Source of the DNA: Coniella vitis | Taxonomy: Eukaryota; Ascomycota; Sordariomycetes; Diaporthales; Schizoparmaceae | NCBI GenBank assembly: GCA_011317545.1 | Contig: WUJK01000007.1 | Span: 124,001-188,000, forward strand | DNA: 64,000 nt | Reading direction: 5' to 3' | The notes under the pieces: generated by a model | The model's input: the letters and a program-made list of their open reading frames with translations, nothing else | Told to the model about the DNA's origin: nothing | Databases searched by the model: none | Made by a program: the position numbers and the translations under genes | Shown here: positions 51,101 through 62,150 of the stretch, piece by piece | Numbering within the stretch: position 1 is the stretch's first letter | Layout: each line of letters starts with the position of its first letter

Positions 51101-53370
51101 CCTTCCTTAATTCGTATATAGTAATAAGTATCTTTTAAGTTAAGCTTAGTATAAATAGTAGTATATAATAATTGGTCTAGAACTTCTGAAATTAAGGGTA
51201 AAGGTGCGCGATTCTTACGTATTAGCTTATTTAAAGCACGATAATTAATATAGAGGCGTAACTCCCCGCCCTTTTTTAGTATAAAAATAATAGGAGCTCC
51301 TATAGGACTGATAGAATAGCGAATAAGACCTCTGGCCTATATTTTCTATAAGTATTCCCTAAGACTTTCCAGCTTTAACGCAGTAAGTATATAAATAGGT
51401 CCCTATAGAGGTATCGCACCCTTTTCCAGATTAATAGTATAGTCTGAAACCGTTCGTGCTGGTAAAGGTGTATTGGGATCTATATATATAATGTCCTTAA
51501 AGTCTGCGTATTCGCTAGGTAAACTAGGAATGGGTTTTTCAACTTCCTTTTTAGATAAATATAAAGGAATAGTAGGTATGCTTTATATAGTAAATATTGC
51601 GCGTACGTTGCGTATTTCCTGCGTAGATATAGTAAGTACTAACTTGGATATATATAGTGGCTATCTCTAATACCTGGTAGCCTAATTAATTTAAGGATTC
51701 GCAGAAATAAGCTAAGGAAAACCCAATATAATTGGGAAGGGTGCTTTTTCAATAATAGAGAAGCGATAACGCTATGTTCTTATAACGCCTAAGGAATTAG
51801 TAACTAATAAATCTAATAAAATAGAACCCAAAGTTTTTATTAGTATACTATTAAAGGTAACTAGTAGAATACTTGGTCTAATATAAAGTTGTAGAACTTG
51901 TTCGAATAAGTTGCGTATAAGCAGGTTCTCCTCTGCGCCTAAGTTAATAAGCGCTTCTTTTTCTATAAACTGTAATATTTTACTTAAAATTATATTGGCC
52001 TTGATAATTAAACGAGGATAATCCTGCTTAGCGTATTCCTAGCTAGAACTTTGCGTATAAGCTATATCGTGGGTAATATTCGAAATTCGTTATAATTTTA
52101 GGTATGCGATTATAGTATAGCCTGCTGTTTAATAAGTTCGGCAATAAGCTTTAGGATATTTGGTAGAAGTATAGTTATCCTCCCCGTAAACGTAATAAAT
52201 TCGCTACGGGTTCTATAGGCAAGTTACTTATCGATGGCCTTATTGGTTATAATTGTAATATCGAATATTATAGTTACGAGTTGGGTGCGTTAATATAGCG
52301 GAATCGTTAGTATTATACTTAGGGGGTAAAGATAAGTTGATTAATAACGTAGAAAGTAGCGAATTCTTAGTAGCTTTCTTAGGATAATGGGTTGTAATAT
52401 AACTAGACTCCCTATATATAAAGTAAGTCCTACGTTCTCGCGAGGTTCGCGTAGGTTAAGGTTAACTATCTTTTTGTATTAATTCGAATCGTTATACTAA
52501 ACTAATAGTAAGCTCCTATTCCTACGGTAATATTGCTTAAGAGCCGAGTATAATCCGTAACTTAGGGCGTAGCCGAGTAATAAAGGCTATAATACGAGCT
52601 AATCCTTCTAAAGGAGCTAGATTATCTAATTCGATTTTATTAAAACGTTATACGAAATCCGCAACTGCTTTATCTCGACCTTATATAAGTCGTAAAAGCT
52701 TCGAAGACGTAGTAAATACGCGAGTCTTAGGATTAGAGTATTATTTCTTAAGAATTTCTAAAAGATTAGGTAGGGATATTTTCGCCTTAGCACTATTTTC
52801 CCTACGTTAACGTATAAGATAACTAACCTAATAGCGTTTTATATTATCTCTTAAACAACCGGTAGTATAATAAGATTTATAGTCTTTGTTAATAATACTA
52901 TATATCTCAAATCGATATATAAGGTTAAATTTGAAAGCTTGAAATTTTATTAGATTAGTTCCTCTGTATATTAGGTTCGGTATGCTATATAAAAGGGTGA
53001 GAGATATAGCGTTAACGGTGTTTTCTAATTGAGAGGCAGATAAAGAACTATTGTATCTGGAAAGAGTGGGTATAGCTCTACTTAGGGGTGATGAATTACT
53101 ACGTAGAAGTATCGTAGACGAAGAAGAAACCTTATAGCTGGCTAGTGATAGGTAAATATAATTAGAGGATCTATTCTTTTGCGCTAAGCGTGCGCGTTTG
53201 GTGCGTAAGCGCTGCTTAATATCTTGGAGCCGTAATAATACGTCTACTTTAGCCTCTTCGCGAAGGCGTTGTTTAGTTATAATAGCTGTATTTGGAGATT
53301 CTGAGGAAATTCGCTGCGTTGGCGTAGTATTAGCGCGACTAATACGAGAAGAGCGTCGGGTGGATAGCAT
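48198..53370 (-). pseudogene. gag-pol polyprotein remnant, chromovirus copy 3
   Basis: Minus strand. It has the longest intact gag start of the three, about 180 codons from ATG 53370 (MLSTRRSSRISRANTTPTQR; QDIKQRLRTKRARLAQKNRS). The integrase fragment at 49236-49006 reads MDFITKLPISIGSNGKAYNL, VDRYTKYGLYIPTITR and IPDGIISDRGSLFISTF, nearer the family consensus than copy 1. RT box, knuckle and chromodomain are mutated. Only about 44 bp separate the end of the 5' LTR from the gag ATG, a very short leader. Confidence 0.87.
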
Positions 53371-53413
53371 TCTTGTTCTTGCCGGTTTACACCCTTAGAA
53401 AAGAAGTTTAGAA

Positions 53414-53652
53414 TATCAGGGTTTTAGTGGGCAAAATGATAGGATATAAGAAAGCATCTAATAAGCAGGATCTTAGTAGTATTTAAGATGTGTTTTTAAT
53501 AAGGTTATATTCAGAAACTAAACTGAACTTAGTTCCTTTCTTTCTTTTTCCATGTCCCAATTTCCATCCTTGATTATAAATATAATTGACTTCGCAGGGT
53601 TCCCATTGCTTTTGAGTAATGTATAAGCAGGTTTCCAGTTCAGACTCTGACA
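53414..53652 (-). repeat. Outer 5' LTR (239 bp)
   Basis: Minus-strand TGTCAG...CCCTGATA, the same length as the LTR at 31301, ending about 44 bp before the gag ATG of copy 3. Confidence 0.85.
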
Positions 53653-53707
53653 GGTTCCCATTGCTTTTGAGTAATGTATAAGCAGGTTTCCAGTTCAGAC
53701 TCTGACA
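53653..53707 (-). repeat. Extra 55-bp duplicate of the LTR 5' end
   Basis: GGTTC plus the same 50 bp that is missing from the internal truncated LTRs, repeated directly outside the outer 5' LTR. Copies of GGTTC at both joints suggest slippage or end-joining at a 5-bp microhomology. Confidence 0.8.
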
Positions 53708-53712
53708 CAGCC
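53708..53712. repeat. Right target-site duplication CAGCC
   Basis: Matches the five bases before the left LTR (31296-31300). Confidence 0.7.
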
Positions 53713-54180
53713 CCATGCAGGTTATAAGAACAGGCTAACGCAATATAGCACCAGGAATCGGGACTATAACGGACCGATAGGATCCCTTATATAAGAATAC
53801 GTAAGGATAGTATAACCTAGGGTTAGGGTTGGATTATTAGGATAACTAAGGCAGTTGGAGCGATAATAATCTAAGTAATCTAAATAATCTAACGCTTCTA
53901 TCGCTCCTAATAATCTAAGGATCTATATTTGCTATAGATAAGGGAATAACGGAAGGATATAAGGATAGTAGATTTCCTAGCTATTAGATAGTTTTCCTTA
54001 TAGTCTTTAGTTATAAATTTAAGTATTATTTTATATAATAGGATAATCTCTCTTAATCTCTTATAATACTTAATATTATATAGAAATATACGAAGACTTA
54101 AAGGTATATTTCCTCCTCCTATTAATATATAACTTATAGGTATTTCTAGAATTAGGGATTTAGGTAAGGATCATTATATG
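53713..54180. repeat. AT-rich degenerate sequence, probably a RIP-mutated repeat remnant
   Basis: Very AT- and TpA-rich with no open frame, ending sharply near 54180 where composition returns to normal. It contains TAGGGTTAGGGTT near 53817-53829, repeated ATAATCTAA units (about 53865-53920) and a 9-bp inverted repeat GGAGCGATA (53857) / TATCGCTCC (53899). It resembles an old RIP-mutated element unrelated in sequence to the chromovirus. Confidence 0.5.
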
Positions 54181-57100
54181 GGATTTATGTGGAGAATGAG
54201 GCTCTGTATGGATGTTACTACGCAACCATGGCCGTGGATCGCTTCTTTTGTTCTTTTCTATAGTCCGTTTTGCGCGCTTGTTCACTCAAACTCTCTCTGA
54301 TTTGGCTCCGTTGTGGCGCGTTATCCTGCTCTCCCATGAGAATTCGTGATTACACAGAAGTTGAGTGGTTTGGGGATTCAAAGGAAGTATAAGACGTCTT
54401 TGACACCAAGAGAGTATAGTATAGTCTAGGATTGAAAGTCTTTGGTCACCACTCTCTGAAGATATATATTGCGGGGGATTTTGTTTATCTTTTATACGGT
54501 CAAAAAGTGTCCCTCTGTCTTTCGTTGTCGGGAGACCAATCATCTCGTGGTCGGTCGGTCCGAGTCGGGTGTTCCCTTCGTTCTTCTTGGAAGCATATTT
54601 TTCCTTTGCTACTAACTTTGGACGATCAGCGTTTGCTAATGCTGTTGTCTCGGAGTGTATACCGCTGGAATGCTCGCTCAATCGGTGATTGGCGTTGCTT
54701 CTCTTTGCGTCGTTGAGATTTGTTTGTCGCTCAAAGTCTCTTTGAACATTTGTGTAGATTGTTGTACTGACTATATATGGGTATATATGTAGTGAGGCAA
54801 GTGGGTTTTCGTGTGTTACGGCTTCTTTCTCATGTTGTGGGGAGAGTGTAGAAGGAGAATGGGATTCTCAATGCTATTTCATTTATTTTACACGCAAGCT
54901 GCGCAACAAACTTTACAAAGCTTTCACGGCGAAGCAGGTCAGCTAGCTCTCTCTATAAAGTCCCTGCCGACGAGTCCATTGCCAAAGGTAGATATAATCG
55001 TTGACTCAACCAACGATTATGAAAGGACGACGAGAGAGTTAGGCAAGTTTTGTTGCTGAGTCCGATCTCGCCTCCTTATAACAAACAGTATCTCTCAACT
55101 CTGTCCGTCTATTCACGGTCCATCGTGTTTCGGAACACCTGCAGAACTGCCAAACCCTTTGCTGCCTTTTGGCCAACAACGCCCGAGAAATCAAAAGAGT
55201 CAGGTGAAAAGAACAGAACAGCACAACGGCGTGGATCACCTGCACAGCATACATGATAAGATGTACAGCACCAGGTCGCTCGCTCGGCGCCCAGCCTTGG
55301 CCTTGGATACAACAGGGCCTTGGCAGGATACTCGCATTTCAACCACCAAGGATGACAATCACTGGCCAAAGGCATTCTGGCGTCCTTTTTGTTCGCTTTT
55401 ATTTTTGGTCAGTGTGGGTGGTTTGGACGAATGGTTGTGCCAGGACTGCTGCTGCTGCTGCGTGGTGTGCCGAGGGTCGTCCATGTGACCCTTCTCTGTC
55501 TGTTTGTATACTCATTCGCCCAAGACCAAACAAACTTGCCCGTAATTTTACATTACATCAAAGAGCTACTTTACTATCCAGAGACTAGGCCCGCAGGCCG
55601 CTGCTTGACACATGAACACCATGTCCGGGCCGCACGGGAGCCATTGTAAAGTTTATTTCACCAGCCTAGCTAATCAACTAATATAGCAAACCCGCGCCGT
55701 TGGGGTTGAGCCGCGCAATGCACAGATCAGATCTCCCGGCGCTGTTGCTCCCAAGGTTCAAAGATACGAGTCACTCGGGCTAGAGATCGCCCGAATAAGT
55801 TTTATCACACTCTTTTGCGGGGACACGGTGAACTCTCACGATGATAAAGCCAAGAATATACTTTTACGTCTGCCACTAAAAATAGCCCTTTACTACATAG
55901 TATGGAAAGCGGAAAACGGCGTTGGCGTTGGTGTGCTTTTCGTTTCTTGGCGGGGTGACGGGAACGGCGGACTCGACTCTCTGTGGGTTTGAAAGGGAGG
56001 GAAGGGGATGGGGAGGTGCCATTCATTTGCAAGGTCGGTGGGTTCTTCCGCAGGCTTAAGCTTGAAGAGGTATTCCGAGAAAGTCTAATTCGGTGAGCAT
56101 GGCCTACTGTATACCGCCTTGTTGATTTCCTGGTGGATTATTCAGTGAAAGTTGGGTGTTTTTGCGGCTGCGTGGCTGCTGATGGATGTGTTCTGGGCGC
56201 TTTCCGCTTAGTGAAATGAAAGTGCTGCTGAATTCACTCGAGATGCAGGTGAATGGAGGGGGGCAAGATGTTGTTTCTAACGATTCACCGGTGGTTTCGG
56301 GTGAGATGGCGGCTTGTGAGTTGTGTAGGATGCGTGTTGTTGCTGCTGCTGACACTCTGGGTCTGTTGACTGTGAACGAATGAGCTACTTATATCGTAGC
56401 TATCTGGAATAATAAATAAGTCAGTGAGGCGGTGCCGTGGTGCTGTCATGAGAAAGTCCGTCAACGTCCGCGATAAAATGAGTTGTCAAGTCCGGGCCAT
56501 AGACTTGATATGGCCTGACTGCTCATGATTCTGGCCCTCTGCTAGTCTGGAGCTTCAAGTTGCTTTGAATCGATGGATCTCGGCCGGTCTGAATCTGTTG
56601 TTATCTGCTGAACAGCATCTCGTGCATTTGACCCAGGACAATACAACTTTGCTTACGAGAATCTGTTCAGGCCTGTGCCCAAACTCGTTCACCACCTATC
56701 TAGCGATGCCAATCGTCTTCCTTTTTCTCTTAGCTGTGGCTCCTTAAAGTACATACATGATGGAAGACCGAGTAGATATTCACCATAGAATCGGACAACC
56801 AGACGCCGTATGCAGGACCCGAACCATCAGCTTTGAGAGTCCTCTAATGGCTTATAATGGCTTATTCTCACAAGCTTGTTCGGCAAGTAACAACGTGATC
56901 ATGCAGTCGATTTCATATACAACGAACGCTAGCCAGCGAAGGGGCGCTCTGGAGTTTCTGCTGCCACTACGAGTTTGGTCCATTTGAATATCTTCATGGA
57001 GCCTATGCCATTAAGTGAGAACTCAGCTTCACGTAATATGCGAGGCACTAAATGTGCTAGACCAAGTCGCCGGAAATATTTTTGTCGTAATGGGGGAAAT

Positions 57101-58114
57101 GGGGAGCCAGTGGCCACCTCGGCAGATTCAAAGTTAGAGAGACCAACGAGCATTGGCGCATAAGGTGTCGTTGCTCAACCACGCACTAGGTGACATGGCG
57201 ATAGTATCGTCTTCTATGATAGTTTTGGCCCTCTTCGAACATCATCCTGGCCATACTTTGGGTAAGATTTGAGAAGAAGGACAGAAGGATCCGGTGTTTG
57301 TGACTTGAAAGCTAGACGCCGTGGTTCACTGTGCTTTTCATCCAGACTATACACAATTGGCATATTGCTAGAACTTCATCGCCATATTGCTATAGTGCCA
57401 TGCTCTGGGACCTTACGAAACGCGCGGATTCTAGGATCTAAAGTGCAAGTCCTGAGTTATGGCTCTGCTCTTCCAGTGCCAGTCTTTCACGCTAAGCATT
57501 GCAATAGATATAAGGCCTACGCAGTGAGTGCTTGCTTGCCTGCTGCCACGTGCAAGACGAATTATTCTACACACAACAAATATTGAAGAACACGAGGTGT
57601 GAGTTCGACCAAGTCAGGCACTCCAGCCTGCGCAGACGCCTGCTATTTTCCGTCACCAGACTGACATTGTATTCTTTAGAATAGCTATACAACATGCCCC
57701 CCCCTGCAGTTGCAGGAGATCATGTGCCATTGGACACAGGCCACGGAGTTACTGTTTCGTTTTTTGGAGTTGATTGTGGTGTATATTTCGATAGTTCATG
57801 GTACAGCGCTTGTCGAGGCCTCTATGGGGGCAACGTATTCTGGCTTGCCCTAACTGCACATCTTGACATCCCGCGATGCATCTCCCCAGATCTGATGAGC
57901 CTGGAATATCCTTCGCGCTATGTCCAAGACATGTTTCCCGTCATGATTGGCTCCGTGTCTCGACGGGCGGCTTCAAGCTCTAAAGATTGCGCAAACCTGA
58001 TGCAAGACTGTCCTTGTCCTGCCTCCTACCAAGCAGATTTCAATTGAAAAATGTTATATTGTTTTTCTTTCCCTCTTCTTCTTCTTCTTCTTCTTCCTCG
58101 TACAACCCGACTCT
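54181..58114. other. Gene-poor right flank of the array
   Basis: 3.9 kb of near-normal composition with only short frames. None has a domain I recognise, apart from the low-confidence frame listed separately. A TACATAGTA motif lies at 55894. The 57694-58047 plus-strand frame overlaps the 3' flank of mrpl27 and looks like chance. Confidence 0.5.
54286..54681 (-). CDS. Hypothetical 131-residue frame, doubtful
   Basis: An intact frame starting MSEHSSGIHSETTALANADR, rich in charged and polar residues (KEKYASKKNEGN, RLGPTDHEMIGLPTTKDRGT). It is less biased than the chance frames around it, which is the only reason to list it. I recognise no family, no intron joins it to neighbours with confidence, and it sits next to RIP-mutated repeats, so it may be a fragment of a decayed gene or chance. 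Confidence 0.2.
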   Translation of the reverse strand: MSEHSSGIHSETTALANADRPKLVAKEKYASKKNEGNTRLGPTDHEMIGLPTTKDRGTLFDRIKDKQNPPQYISSESGDQRLSILDYTILSWCQRRLILPLNPQTTQLLCNHEFSWESRITRHNGAKSERV

Positions 58115-58559
58115 TCAGTCCTGGCCGTTCTCGTCCTTCCAGCGGTCCAGGTACAGTACGGGACTTCTTGGACCCTCCTTGCCATACGGCCGGTACGATT
58201 CCATTCCCGACCTCACGCGGACGTTGTTTGTGACAAAAGGTGTGAGCTATAGCATCCAACATCAATCAGCATTTTTTTTTTAACCAAAACAATCAAGCCA
58301 ATTTGCTTGACAATGACCCATTCCGGAAAAGGCAGCGGCCCTTCCAACAAAAAAAAAAACAACCCACCTTGAACGTGTCCAGATCCTTAGGCACGACATA
58401 TGTCCGCACCAGACTGTAGTCGACCGAGAAACCACCCCACTTGTCGTGCGTGCCCATGCGTCCTGTGCGCGTTCCCTTGTAGAAGCCCTTGTTGATGTCC
58501 TTTGTCGTCAGCCGCAGCTTGCGGAAGCGCCGGTAGAGCGCCTGGGTTGGCTTGAACAT
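58115..58559 (-). CDS. mrpl27: Mitochondrial large-subunit ribosomal protein MRPL27 (mL41 family)
   Basis: Two exons, 58559-58368 and 58246-58115 on the minus strand, giving 107 residues with a phase-0 GT-AG intron. The sequence MFKPTQALYRRFRKLRLTTK, then DINKGFYKGTRTGRMGTHDK, WGGFSVDYSLVRTYVVPKDL and, across the intron, DTFKLTPFVTNNVRVRSG is the mL41 pattern; the short basic start fits a mitochondrial import signal. It is a structural protein of the mitochondrial ribosome. The frame is open upstream to 58751, but that part (His/Pro/Ser-rich) does not resemble the family, so ATG 58559 is preferred. Divergent from utp14 with a 482-bp gap. Confidence 0.9.
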
Positions 58560-59041
58560 GATGGCGTCTGCAAAACCTGGCCGGCGGGCAGGAACGGATG
58601 AGAGGCGCTGTTGGGGGTGTGCGGCCTGTTCTCTCGTGGATGGGAAAGTTGGGGGCTCGGAGTTCGATTCACGACGTGAAGTTGACGCGGCTCCGAAAGC
58701 GTCGTGGTGCGGGTGCATTTTGAGAAAAGTTGCGGCAGGCAGGGGCAGCATAGTACATAGTTACGTGCCCAAGTACTAATTACATAGTACGTACCGATAA
58801 GCAATCGATAAGCGGTTACCCCAAAGAAAGAGAAAAAAAGATTTTGGATGACCCTGTTACGTTACGTCTTTGCAGCACCGCCCATTTTCCCGCGACGGCA
58901 CTTTCCTTGATTGGTCTTATTCTTCTATTTTTTGGGGGGGTGGGCACCACGCAACACCTGGGTTTACTCTTCCTTTGGTCAACTCTTTTTTCCCCCGGTT
59001 CACAACAGAGGCAAAGCAGCGCAAAAGGTAGAACCGCCAAG
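58560..59041. promoter_or_regulatory. Shared divergent promoter of mrpl27 and utp14
   Basis: 482 bp between two outward-facing starts of ribosome-related genes (mitochondrial LSU and nucleolar SSU assembly), so co-regulation is possible. It contains TAGTACATAG (near 58750) and TACATAGTA (58780). Confidence 0.5.
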
Positions 59042-61905
59042 ATGCCCGGCCGCCAATCCCACGGCCGTTCGCTCATGGGCCACGGCCCCAAAACAAACAA
59101 CAAATCCAAGAACCAAAAGTCAACGTCCAAAGCGCGCGCGCACGCCCTCGATGCCTTTGCGATTGCTGCGAAACAGCTCGATCCAGAGCGAGTCACGCGA
59201 CGCGGAAGAGATCTGGGGCTTGATCCCCAGCGGGAGTCGAGAGGCGGCGGTGGCGGCAAGCACAGAAGAAATGAAGATGATGATGATGATGACGGCGACG
59301 ACGACGACGACAGCGAAGAAGACGAGGACGAGGGACCAAGGAAGAAGCGCGCAAAGAAGTCTGCGTTTGACGACAATGCGGACGCGGATCAAAGTAGCGA
59401 CGGAGAGGGGGGAAGCGACAGCGAAGGCAATGAGTGGCACGTGGGCGTGCACGGAGACGACGACGATTCCGAGCTCGACAGTGACGAGGCGTTTGGGGAA
59501 AGCGACGATGACAAGTTTGAGGGGTACACGTTCCGTGGCAGCAAATCACAAAAAGACGAGGATGATGAAGATGGCGAGTCGCTTGGCTCGGACGCTATCG
59601 ATCTCGCGGATGCCCTGGACCAATCCTCTGGTGACGAGGATGACGATGACCAAGGCTCCGCAGGAGACACCGAGTCGGGCTCAGAAGAGGAATCAGCCTC
59701 TGAATCTGAAGAGGAGGAAGACGATGAAGACGAGGCTGATCCATCCAGGGTTGGCGAGCTGCGGAATCTTATCAAGGGCTTTGCCGAGACGGACAAGGAC
59801 ACAGAGGCAGACGCCCCACCATCCACGAAGCAAGTCATCAGTTTGGATGACCTGGGTCTGACTGCAGTCAAGGACCCCTTGATCAAGAAGTCGGTCAAAT
59901 TGATGAAGAAAGAGGACAAGGCCGACGCTACCAAGAAGGGCTCCTCCAAGAAGCTGGACGTTCCGCTACCGAGAAGACAACAAGACCAACTGCTCCGCGC
60001 TGCGGCTTACGAAAAGACCAACGAAACCCTCGACCGATGGAACGACACTGTCAAGCACAACCGCAGAGCCGACCACCTCATGTTCCCCCTCCCTGACACG
60101 CTTCACGATGCCGGGCTCGACAACAGCGAGCTCCTGCCGCTCACCAAGAAGACCGCCGGCACAGAACTGGAACAGACCATCTTGTCCATCATGGAAGAGT
60201 CAGGGCTGGGTGCGACTGCCACATCGAACAAGAAGGCAGAGACAAAGGTCGATGACGAAGGCGAAGAACAGACCATTTCTCGCGCCGATCTCAAGGAGCT
60301 CTGGGCGCAGCGCCGAAAAGAGCGTGAGCTACAGTCGCGCGAACAAGCCCGCGCCAAGCGCATCAAGAAGATCAAGTCCAAGACATACCGCAAGATCCAT
60401 CGCAAGGAAAGGCTGGGAGACGAGGCAGCGGAACTGGAGGTGATGCGCGAGAACGGCGAGATTGATTCTGAAGAGGAGCGTGAAGCGGCGCACCGGCGGA
60501 GGGCTCTGGAGCGAGTCGGCGCAAGGCACAAGGAGAGCAAGTGGGCCAAGATGGGCTCTAAAGCTGGGCGAGCCGTGTGGGACGATGACTACCGCGCAGG
60601 CTTGAACGACATGGCTCGGAGGAACGAGGAACTGAGGAAGCGAGTGGAGGGAGAAGCCGCACGAGGCAGTGACGACGAAGATGGCGAGTCTGACGATGTC
60701 TCTGAGGACGACGATGATAGAAACGCGCGGCTACTCCGACAACTGGATGCTGTAGATGGTGCTGAGAGCGATGACGACCACCCTCACTCGAACCTCATGA
60801 AGCTGGCATTCATGCAACGAGCCGAGGCTCAGCGCAAGCAACTCAACGACGAGATGACTGCGCAGATCCGGCGCGAGTTGGAGGATCCAGACGCTGAGGA
60901 AGAGGACGAAGACGACAACGAGGCGCAACTGGGTCGTAGGACGTTTGGTGCAGGCCAGGAAAAGAAGAAGACGCCCAAGGCCACCAAGAAGGGGTCTGCA
61001 CCACCAGAAGGAGCTCTCAGCAATGGATCCAAGAGTAAATCTTCACCGTACACGACGGCACCGGTGGAGCCTGTAGAGCCAGCTTCGGCGCCTGGCGCAG
61101 CAGGATCTTGGGCAAAGGCTGGCAAGTCGGCCGTTGATGAGCGCAAGAAGGGCAAGAAGGGAGCTAGCCGTGCAGAGGTTGCAGAGTTGGATCTCACGGG
61201 CGCCGAGCCTCTTGCAGTAAAGGCCTCGGCAGCTCGAAAGCCAGCCAAGCCCACAAAGGCTGCCAAGAGCAGTGCCAACGGGACGTCAGCGCTCGCCGAG
61301 GAAGGCGATTCCTCAGACGACGAGATTCACCTACCCCTCGCGCTTCGTGACCACGAGCTCGTCAGCCGTGCTTTTGGAGGCGAGGACGTAGTCGCCGAGT
61401 TCGAGGCTGAGAAGGAAGCCATCATGTCGGAGGACGACGAGAAGATGATCGACAACACCATGCCTGGCTGGGGCAGCTGGACAGGTGAAGGTGTCAGCAA
61501 GCGGGCTCAAAAACGCAACAAGGGCAAGGTCATGACCAAGAAGGAGGGCATCAAGAAGAAGGACCGCAAAGACGCCAAGCTGCAGAAGGTCATCTTGAAC
61601 GAGAAGAGAGTTCGCAAGGTATGTCCCAAAGTGAGACTTCTTTGGGTGTTTGATGTGTATATGCCACGTGCCATTCTTGGGAACACTATCGCTAATGCCC
61701 TATTCTTTTCTTCTTTCTACAGAACGAGAAGTACCTCGCCTCTCAGCTGCCGCATCCCTTTGAATCCAGACAGCAGTACGAGAGATCTCTCCGTCTGCCT
61801 GTTGGCCCCGAATGGATGACCAAAGAGTCCTTCCAACAGGCTACCAAGCCGAGGGTCCTTGTTAAGCAGGGTATCATTGCGCCCATGGCCAAGCCCCTTA
61901 TCTAG
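59042..61905 (+). CDS. utp14: U3 snoRNP / SSU processome protein UTP14
   Basis: Two exons, 59042-61618 and 61723-61905, joined by a phase-0 GT-AG intron, giving 919 residues. It starts MPGRQSHGRSLMGHGPKTNN; residues about 80-300 are long Asp/Glu/Ser tracts. The Utp14 core follows: PLPRRQQDQLLRAAAYEKTN, TLDRWNDTVKHNRRADHLMF, KIKSKTYRKIHRKERL, ERVGARHKESKWAKMG and NLMKLAFMQRAEAQRKQLND. Near the end are MPGWGSWTGEGVSKRAQKRN and KLQKVILNEKRVRKNEKYLA, then ASQLPHPFESRQQYERSLRL and IIAPMAKPLI, which are diagnostic. Utp14 acts in the nucleolus in 18S rRNA maturation and activates the helicase Dhr1. The last exon is needed for the conserved C-terminus; without it the frame runs into unrelated residues. 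Confidence 0.96.
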
Positions 61906-62129
61906 ATGCATATTTGCCTATTCGTACGGATCAATAAACAAATAAGGAGAATCACCTGCTTGCTCCGAGGCTTGCACAAGAATCATCAGCGCAATACATA
62001 CCAGACGCGAAAATCTTCAACGTTGAACCAAACATGTCGTGCCACGTTTACGATGTCATCTAAATGCACGATGCCGTCAACAGGACCACTGCAAAAAATG
62101 CCGCGAGTATGAATGAGCTTTTCGTCGCC

Positions 62130-62150
62130 TTTTTTTTTTTTTTTTTTTTT
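62130..62150. repeat. 21-nt T run
   Basis: 21 thymines; on the minus strand this is an A run directly following the TGA that closes one reading of the unresolved gene next to it. Confidence 0.85.

Larger units (their letters stand above)
31301..53707 (-). mobile_element. Tandem triplicate of a RIP-mutated Ty3/gypsy chromovirus
   Basis: Three head-to-tail copies with an exact 7434-bp period: every landmark checked (LTR start, antisense ATG, RT-upstream ATG, gag start) recurs at +7434 and +14868. Read on the minus strand, each copy has the order LTR, gag (CCHC knuckle), RT, integrase, chromodomain, LTR. Differences between copies are almost all C/T or G/A transitions, most at CpA or TpG sites, and coding frames are full of TAA/TAG: the mark of RIP. 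The array is bounded by LTR termini and one CAGCC direct repeat. No copy can encode a functional polyprotein. Confidence 0.92.

Noticed and set aside
57694..58047. 117-codon plus-strand frame
   Set aside because: No recognisable domain, starts in a C run and lies in the downstream flank of mrpl27 on the opposite strand.
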